Shown here: positions 1-8,426 of the stretch, piece after piece
Layout of the letters: every line of letters begins with the position of its first letter
Numbering within the stretch: position 1 is the first letter of the stretch
Origin: SB11 sp965222995
Lineage (GTDB): Bacteria > Bacteroidota > Bacteroidia > UBA8524
Length of the DNA stretch: 64,000 nucleotides
Reading direction: 5' to 3'
Assembly (NCBI GenBank): GCA_965222995.1
Contig: OZ244977.1
Coordinates: 2,418,001 to 2,482,000 of the forward strand
Position numbers and translations under genes: made by a program
Notes under the pieces: model-generated
Told to the model about the DNA's origin: nothing
Database searches by the model: none
The model's input: the letters and a program-made list of their open reading frames with translations, nothing else

Positions 1-169
1 AAAGCTGGTCGTTACCAACTACAATTATATGCCCGCCACGTCCGCCATCACCCCCATCAGGGCCGCCTTTCGAGGTAATTTTATCACGGTGTAAATGCCT
101 GCTACCCGCCCCACCTTTTCCGCTGCGGCAATTAATTTTAACGTAATCTATAAAGTTACTTTCAGCCAT
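1..169 (-). CDS. obgE: GTPase ObgE/CgtA, N-terminal part (runs off left edge)
   Basis: The reverse strand from 169 encodes the glycine-rich Obg fold start: an initial NFIDYVKI stretch, then CRSGKGGAG, and then SKGGPDGGDGGRGG. That is the classic Obg N-terminal signature of a ribosome-assembly and stress GTPase. Only about 56 codons are inside the window and the GTPase domain lies beyond the edge. The ATG overlaps the adk stop as TAATG, so the gene is probably translationally coupled to adk. The adk-obgE order is common in Bacteroidota. Confidence 0.93.
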   Translation of the reverse strand, partial: MAESNFIDYVKINCRSGKGGAGSRHLHRDKITSKGGPDGGDGGRGGHIIVVGNDQL

Positions 170-750
170 TAGCTCATCAATGCCACATCAATCTGGGCGC
201 ATAGTAGTGTGAAAATCTCATCAATTTCACCTACCCCTTCTATTGAAACATATTTCCCTTGTCCCTTATAGTAGTTAGCTACAGGAAGGGTTTTGCTATT
301 GTATACATTTATGCGGTCTTTAATCACTTCCTCGTTTTGGTCGTCTGCACGTCCGCTATCTTTCCCCCTCAATAATAAACGTGTTATTAGTTCTGCATTA
401 GGTACTTCAAGGGCCAACATTTTAGCTATGCGCTCGTTTCGTTCTTCAAGCAGATTGTCTAATGCCTCTGCTTGTGCCACTGTACGCGGAAAACCGTCGA
501 ATATAAATCCTTTGGCTTGTGGGTTGGAATCTAGTTTACTGCGAATCATACCAATTACCACTTCATCAGGCACCAGTTGTCCCGCATCCATTAAACTTTT
601 AGCTTTTAAGCCTAATTCTGTGCTTTCTGCTATTTCGCCACGCAATAAATCGCCTGTTGAAAGCTGAATTAAACCGTATTTTTCTACCAGTTTTCCCGAT
701 TGGGTACCTTTACCTGAGCCCGGAGGGCCAAAAAGAACTATATTTAACAT
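169..750 (-). CDS. adk: Adenylate kinase
   Basis: A 193-residue protein that interconverts ATP + AMP and 2 ADP in the cytoplasm. The P-loop GPPGSGKGTQ is at residues 8-17, STGDLLR of the NMP-binding region at about 31-37, and DGFPRT near 85-90. The segment between LLLRGKDSGRADD and the C-terminus is short and has no zinc-binding cysteines, so this is the short-LID form usual in this phylum. It is followed by obgE with a TAATG overlap. A TATCTTCG motif lies about 30 nt upstream (780-787, reverse), a weak candidate for the -7 promoter element. Confidence 0.97.
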   Translation of the reverse strand: MLNIVLFGPPGSGKGTQSGKLVEKYGLIQLSTGDLLRGEIAESTELGLKAKSLMDAGQLVPDEVVIGMIRSKLDSNPQAKGFIFDGFPRTVAQAEALDNLLEERNERIAKMLALEVPNAELITRLLLRGKDSGRADDQNEEVIKDRINVYNSKTLPVANYYKGQGKYVSIEGVGEIDEIFTLLCAQIDVALMS

Positions 751-844
751 GAACTTTGAATTTTTATTAGTTAGACGCGCGAAGATAAGTATTTTGCCTT
801 TGTTGGTTTACCTTTCAGCACATTGAAGTATTAAACACTTGTAT

Positions 845-1486
845 ATGATTATAAGGCATTGGCTTACAGCATTTTTTATATGTACTGCTTTGGTTTTTAG
901 TTCATGCAAAAACAAAGCCGATGCTTCCCAAAAACCCATTGGTATTATTGCTTTTTGTGATATACCTGCTGAGCATAAAGACTCTGTTAAAGCGGCTTTG
1001 GCTAAAGCTTACAGTAAGCCAATTGTTTTTTTGGGTGAACAAACTATTCCCAATCGATTTTTTATCACAATTAAATCTCCCCGATATAGGGCTGATTCTA
1101 TTATTCGATACTTGAAGAGAAACAAACCAGATAGTATAGGTTATATAATAGGGCTAACCGCTTTTGATATTTCTACTACTAAAAGAGATAAGGAAGGTAA
1201 TATTTTGAAACCTGAGTATAAGTATAGCGATTGGGGTATTTTTGGCTTGGGCTACATGCCCGGGGTTTCTTGTATGGTTTCTTCATACCGACTAAAACAC
1301 CCGAACAAGAAAGTATTTATAAGCCGACTGCAAAAGGTAGCCATACACGAGTTGGGACATAATATGGGGCTGCCGCAATGTACTAATAAAAGCTGTGTTA
1401 TGACTGATGCCGTGGAACGCATCAGCACTATTGATAATGAAGGTTTTGAATTGTGCGGGGAGTGTAAACAGAAAATTGGGATGTGA
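845..1486 (+). CDS. Archaemetzincin-like lipoprotein metalloprotease, altered third zinc ligand
   Basis: A 213-residue protein with a lipoprotein signal (hydrophobic stretch then SSC at about residue 20), so it is probably membrane-anchored outside the cytoplasm. The C-terminal half carries HELGHNMGLPQC (168-179), C(184)VM and a later CxxC (CGEC), matching the archaemetzincin pattern HExxHxxGxxHC..CxM..CxxC. The expected third histidine is glutamine, encoded by caa at 1376-1378. I chose the ATG at 845; a TTG two codons earlier (839) is the alternative. The gene sits in opposite orientation between adk and hpt and is followed by a decayed dispersed repeat. Activity is uncertain because of the ligand change. 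Confidence 0.82.
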   Translation: MIIRHWLTAFFICTALVFSSCKNKADASQKPIGIIAFCDIPAEHKDSVKAALAKAYSKPIVFLGEQTIPNRFFITIKSPRYRADSIIRYLKRNKPDSIGYIIGLTAFDISTTKRDKEGNILKPEYKYSDWGIFGLGYMPGVSCMVSSYRLKHPNKKVFISRLQKVAIHELGHNMGLPQCTNKSCVMTDAVERISTIDNEGFELCGECKQKIGM

Positions 1487-1493
1487 AATTTCA

Positions 1494-1548
1494 CGTCATT
1501 ACGAGGAAGTAATGACTAATTCGCTACTAGGGCGAACTCAGGATGACA
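1494..1548. repeat. Decayed copy of dispersed inverted repeat
   Basis: The left terminus cgtcattacgag (1494-1505) matches the complete elements at 29580 and, with one change, 16280. The right half does not carry a clear ctcgcaatgacg terminus, but ends with caggatgac, so this looks like a degraded or variant copy. It lies between the convergent archaemetzincin-like and hpt genes. Confidence 0.55.
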
Positions 1549-1593
1549 GGCTTCTTCCCTATAGATTTTCTTAATTAGCACATTCTCTTCTAC

Positions 1594-2127
1594 CTACTCC
1601 TTCAAAACATAAATCTCATTTAGGTTTCTGCCCAATCCATTATAATCCATTCCGTAACCCACAACAAAACGGTTGGGAATTTCTATACCGCTATAGTCAA
1701 TTTGTAATGGGGTTTTTATAGCATCAGGCTTAGATAATAAAGTAGCTATTTTAATGCTTCTGGGGTGGTATTTTTTTAACTTATCCAACAAATGACTTAT
1801 GGTTAATCCTGTATCAATAATGTCTTCAACTAATAAAATGTCTTTGTCCTTTACCTCTATATCTAAGCCCAAAAGCTGGTTGACTTTCCCTGTACTTTGT
1901 GTGTTTTGGTATGATTTGTATTTAATAAAAGAAAACTCTGCATTGCATTCCAGTTTGTTGGTTAATGCTGCTGCAAATACAAAAGCACCATCCAATACGG
2001 GTAGAATTAATGGTGGGTTTAAACGATAGTCATTATCTATTTTTTGTGCAATGGATTGTGTTGCTGCCTGTATTTTGGCTTCAGTAATAAAGGGTTCAAA
2101 AGTTTTGTCATGTAATTTTACTTCCAC
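1594..2127 (-). CDS. hpt: Hypoxanthine phosphoribosyltransferase
   Basis: A 177-residue purine-salvage enzyme converting hypoxanthine or guanine plus PRPP to the nucleotide. The PRPP-binding motif ILLVEDIIDTGLTIS is at about residues 95-109. The flexible-loop region (FSFIKYKSYQNTQSTGKV) and a C-terminal VGYGMDYNGLGRNL segment are typical, as is the length. It ends a minus-strand run beginning with the efflux genes. It probably belonged next to adk-obgE, from which the metzincin gene now separates it. Confidence 0.95.
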   Translation of the reverse strand: MEVKLHDKTFEPFITEAKIQAATQSIAQKIDNDYRLNPPLILPVLDGAFVFAAALTNKLECNAEFSFIKYKSYQNTQSTGKVNQLLGLDIEVKDKDILLVEDIIDTGLTISHLLDKLKKYHPRSIKIATLLSKPDAIKTPLQIDYSGIEIPNRFVVGYGMDYNGLGRNLNEIYVLKE

Positions 2128-2136
2128 TCTTGCAAA

Positions 2137-2661
2137 CTAAGAATTAATTAGTTGTTTAAAGTTTTTTGAAATAAAAATACTTAGCATAGCTACAAATAGT
2201 GCCATGTGAGCTATATATAGCTCTATGGCATAGGGATAGTGCAGCATTTTAACAATTACGGATGCCATGAAAACAGGAACCCAAAGTAGTTTTAATACAT
2301 CAAGTATTTGTTTCACAGGTTTTGTTATAAACCATAGTACATATATTAAAGTTACAGCTACGGGAAATGCTACTAATAAAATATCAGCACCTACAAGGTG
2401 CAGTATTTTAAATAATATGGCTATTATAAATAACCCGATTGAAAAGCTTACATACCTTGCATATTTAGAGTAAATAAACTTTCCGTTTTTGAGCAGTAAC
2501 GAAACTCCTGCAAACCAAAAGGCTGCATCAGCTATAACGGGGTACCGGCTATCTACGGGAATAATAAAACCTACCAGAACAACTAGTATAGAAACACCCA
2601 ACATTAGCAGCAGGGTAGTATTTGAAAATCTTAAAATAAGGTTATAGAATGGGTTCACCAC
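2137..2661 (-). CDS. Polytopic inner-membrane protein of unknown function
   Basis: A 174-residue, strongly hydrophobic protein with about five or six predicted membrane segments joined by short loops and no catalytic motif that I recognise. It lies 6 nt after the TolC-like gene and 9 nt before hpt on the same strand, so it is probably cotranscribed with the efflux genes. The hydrophobic pattern loosely recalls GldL-type small membrane proteins, but there is no firm basis to assign that. Function unknown. Confidence 0.75.
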   Translation of the reverse strand: MVNPFYNLILRFSNTTLLLMLGVSILVVLVGFIIPVDSRYPVIADAAFWFAGVSLLLKNGKFIYSKYARYVSFSIGLFIIAILFKILHLVGADILLVAFPVAVTLIYVLWFITKPVKQILDVLKLLWVPVFMASVIVKMLHYPYAIELYIAHMALFVAMLSIFISKNFKQLINS

Positions 2662-2667
2662 TCAAAA

Positions 2668-4149
2668 CTACTTAAAAACTATCTTATTGCCTGTTTCAAA
2701 ATCAAACAATGTTAGGCGGCGTAACTGGTAGTACGATACCCAAAAGTTTTGCAAGTTTCTAATATTAGTTATCAGTGCCTGGTCTTTCTCGTTTTGGGCT
2801 ATGGTAAGGTTGGTAAGGTCTATTTTACCCAATACAAAGCGTTTGGTGCTTATATCGTATCGCTGGCGTGCAATAGTGTCTGATTTTGCAGAAATAGCCA
2901 ATATTTGTTTCAGTTGATTAAACTGTAGCACATTATTCATTATCTCCAACTCTAAATTGTTACGGTTATTTTCTATTTGTGCTAAGCGGCTTTCTTTATT
3001 GTTTTTAGCCACCATATAAGCTGCTTTGTTTCGCCCAAAATTTAAAATAGGCATGGTAAAACCAATAGTAAGTTGCTGAGAGTTTAGCAAATTATCATAG
3101 GCTTCATTCAGTTGCCCTGCACTATTATTTAAACCGAAACTAGCCGTTAAATCACCTGTAAAACGACGGTCTGCTTTTGCTCTCCGAATATTTAGTTCTG
3201 CATCCGTTTCCTGAATTTTAAAGTTTATATAATTACTTCTGTTATCTCTTGCCTCAGCTAGTGCTTTTTCTAAATTCACGGTATATAAGGGAAGACTTCG
3301 ATTATAAACTACTTCCAGTTTTTGGTCGCCATCAATACCCAAAAGATTTTTTAGTCTCACTTCAGCAGTTAGAATATTAACCCTAATCTGGTCTACTGAG
3401 TTACGGGCATTCATTAGGTTTAATTCTGCTTGCAGTTTATCGTTCTCTGCTATTTTACCTACATTAAACCTGCCCTGTGCTACAGTATATAAGGTATCGT
3501 TTATAGCAGCATTATATTCTGCATTTTTAAGCTGTTTTTGTAAAATATAAAAATCGAAAAATGCATTGGTTATAGAGATAGATAAGTCTTCTAAAGACTC
3601 AGTGGCTTGTCTTTGTGCAAACTCATATTGCAGTTTTGCCTGTTTCCAATCCCATCGTAAAGTATTTACCCTAAACAAAGGCTGAGTAATACCTATTTCT
3701 AACGGTGAAGCACGCCACGTTGCAGTTGGGTTTCCACCCAATTGGTCTATCCTACCCAATCCTGATGACATAAATATACTTCCACCTGTTGGGGTAATAT
3801 TTTGTGATAATGACAATGACCCGAATGAGTTTGCAATATTTTGTTCTTGAAAGGAAACATCTCCATTGGGTTGAGTAATCCCTGTAACCTGACGTGATAA
3901 ACCCGGCAGGTTTCCTCTTAAAGCCAAACTTGGAAGTAATGACGAACGTGCAGATATATAATTCCACTTGGCACTACTGTATGCAGCTTTTATGCTTCGT
4001 GCCGATGGGCTATGTTCGTGCCCGTAGGCAATAGCTTCTTTAAGGGTTAACTTTGTTTGCGCTACTATACTTAAAGAACAAAATACTAATACCGAAATAC
4101 TAAAATACTTTATACAAATGTACTTGCTACTAACTTTTATTCTATTCAT
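2668..4149 (-). CDS. TolC-family outer-membrane efflux protein
   Basis: A 493-residue exported protein (N-terminal hydrophobic signal ending near VAQT) with two copies of the long alpha-helical TolC repeat. LTLKEAIAYGHEHSPS opens the first repeat, and alanine/asparagine/glutamine-rich heptads continue through the protein. It is the outer-membrane duct of a tripartite exporter. Its start overlaps the end of the permease gene by 8 nt, which implies coupled translation with the MacB-like permease and the adaptor upstream. Confidence 0.9.
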   Translation of the reverse strand: MNRIKVSSKYICIKYFSISVLVFCSLSIVAQTKLTLKEAIAYGHEHSPSARSIKAAYSSAKWNYISARSSLLPSLALRGNLPGLSRQVTGITQPNGDVSFQEQNIANSFGSLSLSQNITPTGGSIFMSSGLGRIDQLGGNPTATWRASPLEIGITQPLFRVNTLRWDWKQAKLQYEFAQRQATESLEDLSISITNAFFDFYILQKQLKNAEYNAAINDTLYTVAQGRFNVGKIAENDKLQAELNLMNARNSVDQIRVNILTAEVRLKNLLGIDGDQKLEVVYNRSLPLYTVNLEKALAEARDNRSNYINFKIQETDAELNIRRAKADRRFTGDLTASFGLNNSAGQLNEAYDNLLNSQQLTIGFTMPILNFGRNKAAYMVAKNNKESRLAQIENNRNNLELEIMNNVLQFNQLKQILAISAKSDTIARQRYDISTKRFVLGKIDLTNLTIAQNEKDQALITNIRNLQNFWVSYYQLRRLTLFDFETGNKIVFK

Positions 4150-5488
4150 GCCTTAATGATTCTACAGGGTCTTGTTTTGAAGCTCTTCTAGCAGGTGTAA
4201 TGCCTGATAACAGCCCTACTATTATTGATATGGTAAATGATATAACAACTGATATAGGAGTAATTATGGTCTTGATGCCCAAAAATAGTTCTATTGAATA
4301 ACATAATCCTACCCCAAATAGAACTCCTATAATTCCTCCCGAAAAACTTATTGTTACTGCTTCACTTATAAATTGTTGTGAAATATCTTTTTGTGTTGCT
4401 CCTAAGGACTGGCGCAAACCTATTTCTTTAATACGTTCCATAACGCTGGCAAGCATAATATTCATAATACCTATACCCCCAACTATTAATGATATTGAAG
4501 CTATGAATGCTAACAGTATATTAAACTGGCGTTTGTTTTTTTGTTGCTGTTTTAAAAGCAACTCCGGTATTTGTATATCAAAGTCTTCAACATCGTTGTG
4601 GCGACGGATGAGCATTTTTTTCACTACTTCTGACACTTCACGCATCATTTCGGTGTTTTTCACTTTCACCACCAGTTTATCAATTTGATGGTAGTTTTTG
4701 GGTTTCTGTGCATCTTCATCATCATCGTTCCAACCTCCGCGGCGCATATCGCTTGGTGTAATACGAGAACGGTCTTTAAACCTTGTGAGCATGGTACTTA
4801 CGGGCACATACACTTCTTGGTTTGCATTACGGACTGAATACGTTGATATGGTTTGACTGGATACATTTTTAGCGGTTAATACACCCACTACGGTAAGCCA
4901 AACATCGCCACATTTAATTTTTTGCCCTATGGGTTCTACATCGGTAAACAATTTTGCTTTGAGTGATTTACCTATTATGCAAACAGGCTCTGCCAAATTA
5001 AAATGAACTTTGGTAAATGCTGCACCTTCTCCAATTGATAAAACTGCTACATCAAAAAAGTTATTATTTACCCCTATTATTTTACCTGACAGGCGTTTGC
5101 TTTTATAAATTATAGGTTGCTCCAACTCTATTTCGGGACTGACATAATCAACATAGTTTTTTAGTGTGGTTACTATATTTTCACCGTCGGCAAGCGTTAA
5201 CCCCGAAGTATAGCGTTTAACCTTTTCTTCTTCTTTTTCCTCGGTTATTTCTTCTCCATCTTTATTTTGATTTTCTTCCCAAACTGCCGTTATGGTAATA
5301 TTGTTGGAGCCTACTTGTTTTAGTTGTTCGGCAATTTCATTCTCAGTACCTTTTCCTATAGCAAGCATTGCTATTACTGCTGCTACACCGAATATAATAC
5401 CCAGCGAGGTAAGGAAGGCCCTGAAACGATTATACATAATTGCCTCAAGCCCAATGAAAAAATTAAAAATCAGGCGATTAAAATTCAT
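4142..5488 (-). CDS. MacB/FtsX-type ABC transporter permease
   Basis: A 448-residue permease. There is one N-terminal membrane segment (AFLTSLGIIFGVAAVIAML, about residues 25-45), a large periplasmic MacB core domain (about 60-320), and three C-terminal membrane segments of the FtsX domain. RMKEIGLRQSLGAT-like text (ERIKEIGLRQSLGAT) marks the FtsX coupling region. Unlike E. coli MacB there is no fused ATPase. No ABC ATP-binding gene is in the operon or elsewhere in this window, so a LolD/MacB-like ATPase must come from another locus. A charged insert (EEITEEKEEEK, about residue 80) lies early in the periplasmic part. Confidence 0.9.
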   Translation of the reverse strand: MNFNRLIFNFFIGLEAIMYNRFRAFLTSLGIIFGVAAVIAMLAIGKGTENEIAEQLKQVGSNNITITAVWEENQNKDGEEITEEKEEEKVKRYTSGLTLADGENIVTTLKNYVDYVSPEIELEQPIIYKSKRLSGKIIGVNNNFFDVAVLSIGEGAAFTKVHFNLAEPVCIIGKSLKAKLFTDVEPIGQKIKCGDVWLTVVGVLTAKNVSSQTISTYSVRNANQEVYVPVSTMLTRFKDRSRITPSDMRRGGWNDDDEDAQKPKNYHQIDKLVVKVKNTEMMREVSEVVKKMLIRRHNDVEDFDIQIPELLLKQQQKNKRQFNILLAFIASISLIVGGIGIMNIMLASVMERIKEIGLRQSLGATQKDISQQFISEAVTISFSGGIIGVLFGVGLCYSIELFLGIKTIITPISVVISFTISIIVGLLSGITPARRASKQDPVESLRHE

Positions 5489-5502
5489 AGAAATAGTTTG
5501 CC

Positions 5503-6852
5503 TTAGCCTTCAATAATTATAACATCACTACCTCCGCCTCCACTACGGGGGACTTTTTTCTCCTCTTTTTTGATTGCTGTATCAACCGGAGGTTTAAGCA
5601 AACTATCGGGCAGTAAATTCCATTTTAGGGTGGCGGTATCATTCATGTCTTTCAATACCACTACCTCATTTTCTTTTAAACCGTATTTTATGTGAGCATC
5701 TTTATTGTTAGTTGCAGCAACATAAACTTGCTGGCGCACTACACTTCCACCTGCTTTTTTATAAACGTATGATTTTGTTCCCGCTACATTTATAGCTTCA
5801 ACAGGCACGGTAAGTGCATCATCTTCCCCCCCATATAAAATATTACAACTGGTTGTCATTGAAGGACGAAGCGTACTGTCTTTTGATAACACGGTAATTA
5901 CAACTTCAAACACTTTGCTATTTTGGTTGGGGCGTTGTTCACCTATACTGGCTACCGTTTTCACTTTACCTTTAAGTTCTTTGTTTGGGTCAGCATCTAA
6001 ACCTATATCAACTTTTTGCCCAACTTTAACTTTTTGTATGTCCACCTCATTTACATAAGAAATCACTTCCATATCCCTTAAATCGGGAAGGTTAGCCACA
6101 TCAGGGTCCCAAACGTTTATAGTGCTCCCCACAACTCTTTTTCGTCCGTTCCATTCTTTAGCATAAATAATCATTCCCTCTTTTGGGGCTGTAATAGTCA
6201 ATTTTGAAAGAAGGTTTTCGTATTTTGATAATCGGTTTTTTGCTTTGGCAAGGTCTGAAGCTACTATGTTCATTTTTGCTTTTGCCTGTGCAACTTTATT
6301 TAGCAATGTTTCTTGTTTTTGCTTTAGCGTACGCTCTGCTTTATCGTAAGCATTTTGTACTTGTTGTTTTATAGCAGGGGCTTCAAATGCAGATTGTTCC
6401 AACTCCAGTTTTTTCTGTTTCAACTCAAACTTAAAGTTCTCAACTTCATCTCTGGCTTCGCGCAATTGTATAGCTGTATCCAATTGGGTTTGGTTATATT
6501 CCGATTGTTTTTTTTGTACCTCAAGTAGCTCTTCATTTAGCTTATTCATTACTTCAGTTTTATCTAAAGTAGCTACATAGTCTCCTTCTTTTACAATAGA
6601 ACCCTCAGGTACCAAATCGTTTATTTTAATTTGATAGATACGTGCCGAGCGTAAGCCCATGGGTGCCATAATATCGGTCTGGGTTTTTGCCCGTAATTCT
6701 CCCGTAACAGTAATTACAACATCGAAACGCCCTTTTTTAACTTTGGCGGTTACATCCGCTCCCGATAATTCATCACTTTTGAAAAGAAATTTCCAAGACA
6801 ATAAAGCAACAACAACTATTGCTATTAAACTAAGTATGACTTTTTTATTCAT
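5503..6852 (-). CDS. Periplasmic adaptor (MacA/HlyD family) of tripartite exporter
   Basis: A 449-residue membrane-fusion protein with one N-terminal anchor (residues 4-22), a lipoyl/barrel-sandwich half around GELRAKTQTDIMAP, and a long alpha-helical hairpin (about 95-215, charged heptads). Beta-barrel and membrane-proximal domains follow, for example VKVGQKVDIGLDADPNKELKGKV. It bridges the permease and the TolC-like duct. It is the first gene of the operon. The C-terminus has a Gly-rich tail (RSGGGGSD). Confidence 0.9.
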   Translation of the reverse strand: MNKKVILSLIAIVVVALLSWKFLFKSDELSGADVTAKVKKGRFDVVITVTGELRAKTQTDIMAPMGLRSARIYQIKINDLVPEGSIVKEGDYVATLDKTEVMNKLNEELLEVQKKQSEYNQTQLDTAIQLREARDEVENFKFELKQKKLELEQSAFEAPAIKQQVQNAYDKAERTLKQKQETLLNKVAQAKAKMNIVASDLAKAKNRLSKYENLLSKLTITAPKEGMIIYAKEWNGRKRVVGSTINVWDPDVANLPDLRDMEVISYVNEVDIQKVKVGQKVDIGLDADPNKELKGKVKTVASIGEQRPNQNSKVFEVVITVLSKDSTLRPSMTTSCNILYGGEDDALTVPVEAINVAGTKSYVYKKAGGSVVRQQVYVAATNNKDAHIKYGLKENEVVVLKDMNDTATLKWNLLPDSLLKPPVDTAIKKEEKKVPRSGGGGSDVIIIEG

Positions 6853-7024
6853 AGGCTACCTTTAAACAATCATAAATGTCAACGAAAATAAAGTATCGTT
6901 AATATGCCTATTACTAAAAATAGATGAATGCAAAATTTACAGGATAAGCAAACGGTTTTGTTTCATAGGCAACAAATGGCAAGCAATTTTCTTTCCAAAA
7001 AATAAAAATTGTTGTTATTTAGAA

Positions 7025-8362
7025 TCAATCTTGTGCTCTATCTACAAGCTTTGTATCCAGTTGCTTAGACACTTTTGCTCCCAGTTCTCTAAGGCTTTCT
7101 GCACGTTTTATAAGGTTTCCGCGCCCATCTACCAATTTTTTCATACTATCTTCATAAGCCATTTGGGCGGTTTTCATTTTCTTACCTAAGTCTAAAAGAT
7201 TTTCAGTAAAGCCTACAAATTTATCATACAAATCTCCCCCTTGGCGAGCAATCTCTAGTACATTTCTGTTTTGATACTCTTGTTTCCAAATATTTGCAAT
7301 GGTTCGTAGTGTAGCCAATAGTGTACTTGTAGTTACAATTACAATATTTCTATCAAAGGCATCATTAAAAATCTCTTGGTCGTTTTGCACCGCCATAGAA
7401 AAGGCTGATTCAATAGGAATAAATAGTAATACAAAATCAGGCGAGTCTACCTCATACAACTGGTGGTAACGTTTCTCACTTAATTGTTTCACATGCTCTC
7501 GTATAGATTTTATATGTGCTTTAAGCCAACCCTCTTGCTCATTTGGGTCTGTGGTTGCAGTTATACGCTCATAAGCTGTAAGCGATACTTTAGAGTCTAC
7601 TATTATATTCTTATTATCAGGTAGTTTTACAATAACATCGGGTTGCTGTCGGCGACCCTCATCATTCACAAAGCTTTCTTGCACGGTATATTCCTGCCCT
7701 TTGGTTAATCCGCTTTTTTCTAAAACACGTTCCAAAACCATCTCACCCCAGTTACCTTGTGTTTTGCTTTCACCTTTTAGTGCTTGCGTAAGTCGGTTGG
7801 CATCTTCACGCATGCCTTGGTTCAACTCGGTAAGGTTTCGTATTTGTTCTTGCAGGCGGCTTTGCTCCTTACTGTTTTCTAAATGTGTTGCTTCTACCTT
7901 TTTCTTAAACTCCTCCATTTTTTCTTTCAAAGGGTTTAACACCACATCTAAGCTATCGCGGTTTTGGCGAACAAATTTTTCGCTTTTCTCTTCAAATATT
8001 TTGTTGGCAAGGTTTTCAAATTCTTTTGCCAAACGTTGTTGCAACACTTCTATTTCTTGCTTTTGGTTGGCTAATTTTTCTTCAAGGTTTTGCAGTTGGT
8101 TTGCCAGTTTGCTGTTTTCCGCAGTTAGCTCTAAGCTTTGTTTTTGGGCTTCATCAATTTGTGCTTTGGCTTCGGTAACAGTAGTTTGCAGGTTTTGTGC
8201 TTTTTCATCTGCTGCTATTTTTTCCGCAGTTAGCTTTGTTGCTTCGTTAGCTTTAGTTTCATACTCCTCTCGGCTAACCATTTTAGCTAATTTATTCTTA
8301 CCCAAAAGCCAACCTATAAAAATGCCTGCCGCAATACCTATTATTAAAACTACTATTTCCAT
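7025..8362 (-). CDS. rmuC: DNA recombination protein RmuC
   Basis: A 445-residue protein starting at the ATG at 8362. An upstream extension with a poor initiation context is possible but would run toward the divergent capA-like gene. It has one N-terminal membrane segment, a long coiled coil (about 35-195), then the RmuC nuclease-like domain: GNWGEMVLERVLEKSGL, DVIVKLPD and VDSKVSLTAYE. The domain resembles the PD-(D/E)XK fold and limits recombination or rearrangement at inverted repeats. It is a monocistronic minus-strand gene. Confidence 0.93.
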   Translation of the reverse strand: MEIVVLIIGIAAGIFIGWLLGKNKLAKMVSREEYETKANEATKLTAEKIAADEKAQNLQTTVTEAKAQIDEAQKQSLELTAENSKLANQLQNLEEKLANQKQEIEVLQQRLAKEFENLANKIFEEKSEKFVRQNRDSLDVVLNPLKEKMEEFKKKVEATHLENSKEQSRLQEQIRNLTELNQGMREDANRLTQALKGESKTQGNWGEMVLERVLEKSGLTKGQEYTVQESFVNDEGRRQQPDVIVKLPDNKNIIVDSKVSLTAYERITATTDPNEQEGWLKAHIKSIREHVKQLSEKRYHQLYEVDSPDFVLLFIPIESAFSMAVQNDQEIFNDAFDRNIVIVTTSTLLATLRTIANIWKQEYQNRNVLEIARQGGDLYDKFVGFTENLLDLGKKMKTAQMAYEDSMKKLVDGRGNLIKRAESLRELGAKVSKQLDTKLVDRAQD

Positions 8363-8426
8363 ATTTTTGCCCGATTTTTTCCGATAAATTAACCGAAGAA
8401 AACCATAGAACAATAATCGTATTAAA

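Noticed and set aside
293..667. Open frame on the plus strand inside adk
   Set aside because: Antisense shadow of the adk coding sequence: no family match and codon use follows the adk frame.
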